In this document: positions 48,599 through 56,543 of the stretch, piece after piece
How the letters are laid out: each line of letters starts with the position of its first letter
Numbering within the stretch: the first letter of the stretch is position 1
Source: Rhipicephalus microplus
Taxonomy: Eukaryota > Arthropoda > Arachnida > Ixodida > Ixodidae
Reading direction: 5' to 3'
NCBI RefSeq assembly: GCF_043290135.1
Contig: NW_027464602.1
Span: forward strand, 3,782,001-3,846,000
DNA: 64,000 nt
The notes under the pieces: generated by a model
The model's database searches: none
What the model was told of the DNA's origin: nothing
What the model saw: only the letters and a program-made list of their open reading frames with translations
Made by a program: the position numbers and the translations under genes

Positions 48599-51500
48599 CG
48601 TCCTGCTCCACTCTCACCACCGTCAGACCATTTCTTCAGATCTATCACCCCAAAGAAAAAAAAGCGCCGCACCACCACCGGGTGGGCTCGAACCTCCAAC
48701 CTTTCGATTAACAGCCGATCGCGCTAGCCAATTGCCCCACGGAGACAGTCGTGCTCCACTCTCACCACCGTCAGAACATTTCTTCAGAGCTATCACCCCA
48801 AAGAAAAAAAAAGCGCCGCACCACCACCGGTTGGGCTCGAACCTCCAACCTTTCGGTTAACAGCCGATCGCGCTAGTCATTTGCGCCACGAAGACAGTCC
48901 TGCTCCACTCTCACCACCATCAGAACATATCTTCAAAGCTATTACCGCAAAGATAAAAGCAACACACCACTCCCGGGAGGGCTCAAAACTCCAAACTTTC
49001 GGTTAACAGCCGATCGCGCTAGCCCGTTGCGCCACGGAGACAGTCTTGCTCCACTCTCACCACCATCAGAACATATCTTCAAAGCTATCAGCGCAAAGAA
49101 AAAAAGCGCTGCACCACCACCGGGTGGGCTCGAACCTCCAACCTTTCGGTTAACAGCCGATCGCGCTATCCCATTGCGCCACGGAGACAGTCTTGCTCCA
49201 CTCTCACCACCATCAGAACACATCTTCAAAGCTATCAGCGCAAAAAAAAAGCACCGCACCACCAGCGGCTGGGCTCGAACCTCCAACCTTTCTGTTAACA
49301 GCCGATCGTGCTAGCAAATTGCGCCACGGAGACAGTCGTGCCCCACTCTGACCACCATCAGAACATATCTTCAAAGCTATCCGCGCAAAGAAAAAAGCAA
49401 AACACCACTCCCGGGAGGGCTCGAACCTCCAACTTTTCGGTTAACAGCCGATCGCGCTGGCCAATCGCGCCACGGAGAAAGTCCTGTTCAACTCTCACCA
49501 CAATTAGAACATATCTTCAAAGCTATCACCCCAAAGAAAAAAAAGCGCCGAACCACCACCGGTTGGGCTCGAACCTCCAACCTTTCGGTTAACAGCCGAT
49601 CGCGCTAGCCAATTGCCCCACGAAGACAGTCGCGCTCCACTCTCACCATCGTCAGAACATTTCTTCAGAGCTATCACCCCAAAAAAAAGCGCCGCACCAC
49701 CACCGGTTGGGCTCGAACCTCCGACCTTTTGGTTAACAGCCCATCGCGCTAGCCAATTGCGCCATGGAGACAGTCCTGCACCACTCTCACCACCATCAGA
49801 ACATATCTTCAAAGCTATCAGCTCAAAGAAAAAAAAGCGCCGCACCACCACCGGGTGGGCTCGAACCTCCAACTTTTCAGGTAACAGCCGATCACGCTAG
49901 CCAATCGCGCCACGGAGACAGTCCTGCTTCACTCTCACCACCATCAGAACATATCTTCAAAGCTATCAGCACAAAGAAAAAAAAGCGCCCCAGACAAACC
50001 GGGTGGGCTCGAACTTCCAACCTTTCGGTTAACAGCCGATCGCGCTAGCCAACTGCGCCAAGGAGACAGTCGTGCTCCACTCTCACCATCATCAGAACAT
50101 ATCTTCAAAGCTATCAGCGCAAAGAAAAAAGCAACACACCACTCCAGGGAGGGCTCGAAACTCCAACCTTTCGGTTAACAGCCGATCGCGCTAGCCAATT
50201 GTGCCACGGAGACAGTCCTGCTCCACTCTCACCACCATAAGAACATATCTTCAAAGCTATCAGCCCAAAGAAAAATAGCGCCGCACCACCACTGGGTGGG
50301 CTCGAACCTCCAACTTTTCGGTTAACAGCCGATCACGCTAGCCAATTGCTCCACGGAGACAGTCCTGCTTCACTCTCACCACCATCATAACATATCTGCA
50401 AAGCTATCAGCCCAAAGAAAAAAAAGCGCCGCACCACCACCGGGTGGGCTCGAACTACCAACTTCTCGGTTAACAGCCCATGGCGCTAGCCAATTGCGCC
50501 ATGGAGACAGTCCTGCACCACTCTCACCACCATCAGAACATATCTTCAAAGCTATCAGCCCAAAGAAAAAAAAAGCGCCGCACCACCACCGGGTGGGTTC
50601 GAACCTCCAACTTTTCAGGTAACAGCCGATCACGCTAGCCAATTGCGCCACGGAGACAGTCCTGCTTCACTCTCACCACCATCAGAACATATCTTCAGAG
50701 CTATCAGCACAAAGAAAAAAAAGCGCCCCAGACAAACCGGGTGGGCTCGAACTTCCAACCTTTCGGTTAACAGCCGATCGCGCTAGCCAACTGCGCCAAG
50801 GAGACAGTCGTGCTCCACTCTCACCACCATCAGAACATATCTTCAAAGCTATCAGCGCAAAGAAAAAAGCAACTCACCACTCCAGGGAGGGCTCGAAACT
50901 CCAACCTTTCGGTTAGCAGCCGATCGCGCTAGCCAATGGCGCCACGGAGACAGTCCTGCTCCACTCTTACCACCATTAGAACATATCTTCAAAGCTATCA
51001 GCCCAAAGAAAAAAAAAACGCCGCACCACAAACGGGTGGGCTCGAACCTCGAACTTTCCGGTTAACAGCCAATCACGCTAGCCAATTGCGCCACGGAGAC
51101 AGTCCTGCTCCACTCTCACCACCATCAGAACATATCTTCAAAGCTATCAGCCCAAAAAAAAGCTCCGCACCACCACCGGGTGGGCTCGAACCTACAACTT
51201 TTCGGTTAACAGCCTATCACGCTAGCCAATTGCACCACGGAGACAGTCCTCATCCACTCTCACCACCATCAGAACATATCTTCAAAGCTATCAGCCCACA
51301 GAAAAAAAAGCGCCGCACCACCACCGGGTGGGCTCGAACCTCCAACTTTTCGGTTAACAGCCGATCACGCTATCCAATTGCTCCACGGAGACAGTCCTGC
51401 TTCACTCTCACCACCATCATAACATATCTTCAAAGCTATCAGCCCAAAGAAAAAAAAAGCGCCGCACCACCACCGGGTGGGCTCGAACTACCAACTTCTC

Positions 51501-52037
51501 GGTTAACAGCCGATCACGCTAGCGAATTGCGCCACGGAGACAGTCCTGCTCCACTCTCACCACCATCAGAACATATCTTCAAAGCTATCAGCCCAAAGAA
51601 AAAAAAGCGCCGCACCACCACCGGGTGGGCTCCAACCTCCAACTATTCGGTTAACAGCCGATCACGCTAGCCAATTGCGCCACGGAGACAGTCCTGCTTC
51701 ACTCTCACCACCATCATAACATATCTTCAAAGCAATCAGCCCAAAGAAAAAAAAGCGCCGCACCACCACCGGGTGGGCTCGAAACTCTAACCTTTCGGTT
51801 AACAGCCGACCGCGCTAGCCAATTGCGTCACGCAGACAGTCCTGCTCCACTCTCACCACCGTCAGAACATTTCTTCAGAGCTATCAGCCCAAAGAAAAAA
51901 AGCACCGCACCACCACCGGGTGGGCTCGAACCTCCAACCTTTCGGTTAACCGCCGCTCGCGCTAGCCAATTGCGCCACGGAGACAGTCGTGCTCCACTCT
52001 CACCACCGTCAGACCATTTCTTCAGATCTATCACCCC

Positions 52038-52096
52038 TCTTTGGCAGCAGCGGTGGCAGAACCGGCAGATCTACTTATTTTCGTCTGTTTGCGCAG
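52038..52096 (+). repeat. 5' leader repeat, copy 1
   Basis: 59 bp beginning TCTTTGGCAGCAGCGGTGGC and ending TTTGCGCAG, repeated at 52311-52369 with one difference (T at 52076, G at 52349). It forms the left end of the element, so the element starts with one repeat unit and has another 273 bp in, like a promoter monomer. Confidence 0.85.
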
Positions 52097-52279
52097 ATTT
52101 TTTTTTCGTCGACCACTGCCTTCCTGTCGGTGGCCTGTGTGGAAACCATCTCCCTGCTATCAAGTTTCATCGCATCGTGTGCCATTTTCACGCCGCGATT
52201 TCTTCGGATCAACTGATATCTCCAACTGAAGCTACCGACGATCTTGCCGCTGGGGGCCACCACCATCACCGAGCTTCAC

Positions 52280-52286
52280 TATAAAA
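52280..52286 (+). promoter_or_regulatory. TATA box 31 bp before second leader repeat
   Basis: TATAAAA in CACTATAAAAGTCACC. The second leader repeat begins at 52311, 31 bp downstream of the first T, which is the standard TATA-to-start distance. This suggests RNA starting at the leader repeat, driven by the sequence of the preceding monomer. No test is possible here. Confidence 0.55.
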
Positions 52287-52310
52287 GTCACCGACCCTGA
52301 GGACAGCGGC

Positions 52311-52369
52311 TCTTTGGCAGCAGCGGTGGCAGAACCGGCAGATCTACTGATTTTCGTCTGTTTGCGCAG
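52311..52369 (+). repeat. 5' leader repeat, copy 2
   Basis: Second copy of the 59-bp leader. The similarity to copy 1 stops exactly after CAG. Here the next bases are GTTAGT, which resembles a splice donor; in copy 1 the next bases are ATTTTTTTTT. The interval 52370-52479 is the remaining 5' UTR. Confidence 0.85.
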
Positions 52370-52479
52370 GTTAGTTCACGCCCGGTTTAAATTTGCTTTG
52401 TTGTTCTTAGCGAGTTTTCTGTGCTGCCGCTGCTGCCAAGTGAATTGTATTTGTTCTGTGTGCTACATTTCCTGATACT

Positions 52480-53388
52480 ATGTCGACACTAAATGCATGC
52501 CCTACATGTAACGATGCCATTAAATCCGATGAATTGTCGGTGGCATGTGGCGAGTGTAGCCACTGTTTTCACATTGGAACATGTGCAGGCATATCAGAAA
52601 AACAGTATAAAAAGAAGTCCGAATCGGCTAGGCAAAAGTGGGTTTGCTCTACGTGCAAAGATAGTGGAAAAAGTGTCGAGATCACTGAAGGGAGGCCGGA
52701 AGCTGAAGTTGACATCAGATCTATTCTCAGTGGCATAAGTCAGAAGTTAGACGAGTTGTTGCCGCTCAGGGAAACAGTGCCAAACATCGAGCGGTCGATA
52801 CAGCTCATGTCGGACAAGTACGATGAGATGTTGACAAGGCTTGCCGCACAAGAAAAAGATACGAAAGAAATACGGAAAAGACTTGAACGCCTTGAACAGG
52901 ACACCTGCGCTAGTGATGATGCTTCAAAAAAACTTGAGGCCGATTTAAATGAGCTCGAGTGGAGAAGCCGCAAGTTTAACTTGGAAATACATGGTGTAAG
53001 CGTCTCTGAAGGTGAAAATTTGCTTGCAAAGGTAAATTCTGTTGCCAGCATGATTGACGTTTGTGCACTGGACGCAGCAGACGTCGCTGCCATTCACCGC
53101 CTCCCATGCAAATTTGGCAAAACACCAGGTATAATCGTTCGGTATGTCAGACAATCTGTTAGAGACGAATGGCTGCATAACCGGTCAAAACTGAGAGAAA
53201 AGAAATCAAGCCTGTTCATCCAAGAGAACTTGACCAGCCAAAGTCGGCAACTCCTTCGAGAGGCTAAGGAATGGGCGAGGGAAAATCGGTACAAATACGC
53301 CTGGCACAAGAACGGGAAAATCCTGCTGCGCAAATCTGACGGCGATTCCGTGTTAGTAGTGCGTCACAGGACCGACTTTCCCGTCTAA
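52480..53388 (+). CDS. Non-LTR element ORF1 protein with PHD finger
   Basis: 302 residues from the ATG at 52480. The N-terminus is a PHD-type zinc finger, with C7 and C10, C23 and C26, H31, C35, W54, C56 and C59 in C4HC3-like spacing. Residues of about 80-165 are heptad-rich and charged (coiled coil, probably for trimerisation). From about 162 a motif RSRKFNLEIHGV opens an L1-ORF1-like RNA-binding region, followed by a basic C-terminal domain to about 300. ORF1 proteins of this class bind the element RNA and act as chaperones; a PHD finger could read histone tails, which is inference. The frame is 44 nt before ORF2, so ORF2 may be made by reinitiation. Confidence 0.88.
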   Translation: MSTLNACPTCNDAIKSDELSVACGECSHCFHIGTCAGISEKQYKKKSESARQKWVCSTCKDSGKSVEITEGRPEAEVDIRSILSGISQKLDELLPLRETVPNIERSIQLMSDKYDEMLTRLAAQEKDTKEIRKRLERLEQDTCASDDASKKLEADLNELEWRSRKFNLEIHGVSVSEGENLLAKVNSVASMIDVCALDAADVAAIHRLPCKFGKTPGIIVRYVRQSVRDEWLHNRSKLREKKSSLFIQENLTSQSRQLLREAKEWARENRYKYAWHKNGKILLRKSDGDSVLVVRHRTDFPV

Positions 53389-53432
53389 GCCTGCTAGTTG
53401 CTGACTGTATCTAGATTATTTCATTCCTCAAA

Positions 53433-56291
53433 ATGGCTAGTCAAAGTCCCTTTCTTCCACACGAGCTAGACGCTTTTGTGACAAGTCATCACGCACATTC
53501 CTTGAAGTGCCTTCATCTAAACGTTCGTTCACTCTATAACAAGGAAGAAGATATAAATGACTTCATCAATGGTTTTCATTTTCTGTTTGATGCAGTAATG
53601 CTTAGTGAAACTTGGTGCAGGGATGATCGTGATTTGTTCAAACTTCCGTCTTATCAATCGTATTGTGTAAACAGAACTAATCGCCGAGGCGGTGGCGTTA
53701 TGCTGTTGCTAAGAGAGCACGTAAACTGCGAGCTGCTTTCCAACTTTTGTATCTGTTGTGATGATTTTGAAATAATAACAGCTCGTGTGAATGACTGTAT
53801 GTTTTCCGTTTGCTATAGACCACCAAGTGGAAATCTTCCTAGTTTCTTTTGTTTCTATGAACAGCTGTTATCATTTGTTTCAGAAACTGGCGATTATTTG
53901 GTGTCTGCTGGTGATTTTAATATCGACCTGTTGACCATTTCTGCACCACAAAAGGCCATGTTAACCATGCTGACTTCTAACGGATGCGAAAATTTAATCT
54001 ATGTACCGACAAGGGTAACTACTGAGAGCGAAACACTGTTAGATTTATTTATTACTAATATCGATTCTACAAAAGCCAACAGTGGTGTAATAACGTGGGA
54101 CCTTAGTGACCACCTCCCAATATTTGCTCTACTAAGAAAGCAAAATTTCACGATAAATGAAAAGCATCAGTACATTTCTTTTCAAAATATTACACAAACA
54201 GGTTTGGATAATTTTAGAGCTGAATTGCTACTTAGCGATATTCCGCAAATTCTGAAAATAGACGACGTTGACATTGCATACAGTAAATTTATTGATGAAA
54301 TTTCTCGTGTGTATAAGCGTCACTTCCCACAAAAAAAGTTTAAATTGGGTAAAAAAATAAGAAAACCATGCATAACCCCTGAATTGTTACAAAAAATTAA
54401 GTGTAAAAATGCGCTTTATCACAAGTTCATTAAAAGTAAGGAACCAAGCATATTGAAAGAATACAAGTCGCTTAGAAACAAACTAAACAAAGAACTAAGG
54501 TCACACAGGAAATGCTATTTTCAAGCTGAGTTTGATAGCTGCTCGAAAAAACCCGATATGTTATGGAAAAAGCTTAATACTGTCTTAAATCGCCGTAAAT
54601 CGTCTCCACGTGTAGAAAAGCTATTTCTTGGTGGCCACGAAATATGGGGCGATGATTTGGCGAATACATTTAATGATTATTTTGTGAGCAATTCTAATTC
54701 TTGTGCATCTGCTGATATTACAAAATTTATGCCTGATAGCAATCCATCTTCCTTTTTCCTTCGCCCATTTACAGAGTCTGAAGTACTGTCAGTTTTTCTT
54801 TCGCTTAAAAATAGCTCAAGTTGTGACGTTGAGGGCATGCAGGTTCGTCCAATCAAGTATGTGCTTGATTTAATTTGTCCATATCTTACCTACATCTTTA
54901 ATCTGTCTTTGGCGAGCGCTATCTTTCCCAGGAGGATGCAGATCGCAAGAGTTTCTGTGCTTTTTAAGAAAGGTGACATAAACGATATCAAAAATTATAG
55001 ACCTATTTCGATATTACCAGTATTATCCAAAGGGCTGGAGAAACTTATACACGTGCAAATGTCTAATTTTTTCGATAAGCACAATCTTATATCTACAGCC
55101 CAATTTGGATTTAGAAAACACCTTTCTACTGAGTTAGCCTTGCTACAACAAAAAGAATTCATTTTAACACAATTTGAAAGCAAGAATCTTGTGCTCGGCC
55201 TTTACATTGATTTCAGTAAAGCATTTGATTGTATCCATCATTCCATACTACTTAAAAAACTTGAAACCTATGGTATTCGCGGGCACTGCTTAAACCTCGT
55301 GAAGTCGTATCTAGATCATCGCCATCAGTACGTCCAGATTGAGCATTACCGTTCAGACTTAAAACACATCAGCAGAGGCGTTCCTCAAGGTAGTATTCTC
55401 GGCCCATTTCTTTTTATAGTTTACATCAATGACCTAGTAAATATCTACAGTGATGCGAAATACGTTATGTACGCTGACGACGCTAGCCTATTTTTTTCGT
55501 CACCTGAACTTGGTAGCCTTCAGAATAACACCAACACTGCTCTAAGGGCGCTCCAAGAATGGTCAGCAGCAAACGTTTTGCAAATTAATACTAAAAAGAC
55601 AAAAGCCGTGATTTTCAGACCAAAATCTAAGCAGATAACCTGCGATCACATCACCCTTCTTTACACAAATGAAGCAATAGAAATAGTGAGTAGTGTGAAA
55701 ATACTGGGAGTTACCTTCACACAAAATATGCTTTGGGATTTACACATCGAATCAGTTTTAGGCAAGCTATCTCGTGTGGTTGGTATGATGGCGCGTCACA
55801 GATTGATATTACCTTTTAAAATAAAGCTTCTTGTTTACAATGCGCTCTTTTTTTCTTCCTTGTATTATTGTTTTTTGGTATGGGGTACGACGACATATAC
55901 AAATCTTGAAAGACTTCATGTACTGCAGAAAAAATTTCTACGGGCGCTTTTCAATGTACCCTACAATTCCCATACTTCAGATTTATTCTTGAAGGGAAAT
56001 TTCATCCGCGTGTTTACCCTATACAATTACAAGTTAAGTATAGCGTTCAAACGAGAGATAAAAGAAAACCTAAAGTTTTTCCACGAGTTATCTCATCTTG
56101 CCAAAAACACCCATTCATACGGCACTCGTTACATAGAACAGTGGAAGGTGGTCACTGCGCGGACAAGCTATTCTATGCAGAAGCTATCATACACGCTGCC
56201 AACCCTTTTAAATTCATTTCATAAATTACACATTTCATTGAAAATAACTTCTGCACGAACACTGCGCGAGCATTTCATCAATTCATGCTAA
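53433..56291 (+). CDS. Non-LTR element ORF2: endonuclease and reverse transcriptase
   Basis: 952 residues from the ATG at 53433. The endonuclease/exonuclease/phosphatase domain spans about 25-235 with N30 (LHLNVRSL), E59 (SETW), D161 and N163 (GDFNID) and D226-H227 (SDHLP), so the catalytic set is complete. The reverse transcriptase spans about 480-770 with YRPISILP, QFGFRK, DFSKAFD, RGVPQGSILGP and YADD at 680-683. The C-terminal part (770-952) is a thumb-like and unassigned region without a clear zinc knuckle. The enzyme would nick the target and copy its RNA there. Length is normal for CR1/Jockey ORF2. No stop or frameshift is present. Its base composition is visibly more AT-rich than the Gypsy pol in the same window. 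Confidence 0.94.
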   Translation: MASQSPFLPHELDAFVTSHHAHSLKCLHLNVRSLYNKEEDINDFINGFHFLFDAVMLSETWCRDDRDLFKLPSYQSYCVNRTNRRGGGVMLLLREHVNCELLSNFCICCDDFEIITARVNDCMFSVCYRPPSGNLPSFFCFYEQLLSFVSETGDYLVSAGDFNIDLLTISAPQKAMLTMLTSNGCENLIYVPTRVTTESETLLDLFITNIDSTKANSGVITWDLSDHLPIFALLRKQNFTINEKHQYISFQNITQTGLDNFRAELLLSDIPQILKIDDVDIAYSKFIDEISRVYKRHFPQKKFKLGKKIRKPCITPELLQKIKCKNALYHKFIKSKEPSILKEYKSLRNKLNKELRSHRKCYFQAEFDSCSKKPDMLWKKLNTVLNRRKSSPRVEKLFLGGHEIWGDDLANTFNDYFVSNSNSCASADITKFMPDSNPSSFFLRPFTESEVLSVFLSLKNSSSCDVEGMQVRPIKYVLDLICPYLTYIFNLSLASAIFPRRMQIARVSVLFKKGDINDIKNYRPISILPVLSKGLEKLIHVQMSNFFDKHNLISTAQFGFRKHLSTELALLQQKEFILTQFESKNLVLGLYIDFSKAFDCIHHSILLKKLETYGIRGHCLNLVKSYLDHRHQYVQIEHYRSDLKHISRGVPQGSILGPFLFIVYINDLVNIYSDAKYVMYADDASLFFSSPELGSLQNNTNTALRALQEWSAANVLQINTKKTKAVIFRPKSKQITCDHITLLYTNEAIEIVSSVKILGVTFTQNMLWDLHIESVLGKLSRVVGMMARHRLILPFKIKLLVYNALFFSSLYYCFLVWGTTTYTNLERLHVLQKKFLRALFNVPYNSHTSDLFLKGNFIRVFTLYNYKLSIAFKREIKENLKFFHELSHLAKNTHSYGTRYIEQWKVVTARTSYSMQKLSYTLPTLLNSFHKLHISLKITSARTLREHFINSC

Positions 56292-56441
56292 CATAGTAAA
56301 TAGTGTAAAATATTGCTTTTTTTCATTCTTCCTTACTGATGTGTTTTTTTAGACATATCTGTATTCCGAATATGTGTTTCTTGTGATTTTTTTTTCTCTT
56401 TATGTGAATGTTTGCCATGGCTGCCTGCACTGTAGGGGTGG

Positions 56442-56492
56442 CTGCGGGCCTCTGTCAAGTTGCTTGTGCCTTCAAGCAACTTTTACCCGCAG
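56442..56492 (+). other. 3'-UTR nested stem-loop of the non-LTR element
   Basis: Outer stem CTGCGGG (56442-56448) with CCCGCAG (56486-56492), 7 bp. Inner stem AAGTTGCTTG (56457-56466) with CAAGCAACTT (56473-56482), 10 bp perfect, loop TGCCTT. Such structures near the 3' end serve as RT recognition signals in several non-LTR families; the role here is inferred. The rest of the 3' UTR (56292-56441) is T-rich and shows no gene. Confidence 0.7.
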
Positions 56493-56498
56493 TCTCCT

Positions 56499-56511
56499 CC
56501 ATCGCTGATGG
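56499..56511 (+). other. Small hairpin before the tail
   Basis: CCATC and GATGG around a GCT loop, 8 nt before the (ATT)8 tail. AATAAA overlaps at 56513-56518. CR1-type elements often carry a short hairpin just before a terminal microsatellite. Confidence 0.5.
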
Positions 56512-56519
56512 AAATAAAA

Positions 56520-56543
56520 ATTATTATTATTATTATTATTATT
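56520..56543 (+). repeat. (ATT)8 terminal microsatellite
   Basis: Eight ATT units end the element in place of a poly-A tail. The following AAATAAAAAAAGCG is satellite, since the same string occurs in the monomer at 45271-45284. Confidence 0.85.

Larger units (their letters stand above)
24489..52037 (-). repeat. tRNA-Asn-derived tandem satellite, block B
   Basis: Continuation of block A: about 187 monomers of the same 147-bp family in the same orientation, with no other gene in it. Compared with block A it is richer in subtypes with CTCCCGGGAG next to the T loop, and in the variant whose A-box region reads GGCAAAATGCGCC on the plus strand. It ends at the junction with the non-LTR element, after ...CTATCACCCC. 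Confidence 0.93.
52038..56543 (+). mobile_element. CR1-like non-LTR retrotransposon, apparently full length
   Basis: 4506 bp with two open frames (ORF1 with PHD finger and coiled coil; ORF2 with apurinic-like endonuclease and reverse transcriptase), a repeated 5' leader, 3'-UTR stem-loops and an (ATT)8 tail. This composition is that of the CR1 group of the Jockey superfamily, although the clade call is by eye. The left edge is sharp: satellite ends ...TCACCCC and element begins TCTTTGGCAG. The right edge returns to satellite as AAATAAAAAAAGCG. No target-site duplication is visible, as is common for CR1. The frames are unbroken, so the copy may be recent. Confidence 0.92.

Noticed and set aside
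24489..52037. The whole array as an assembly artefact
   Set aside because: Cannot be excluded without reads, but duplicated blocks differ by scattered substitutions and whole-monomer steps, and two clean retrotransposon insertions sit in it. This fits a real satellite better than a simple assembly error.
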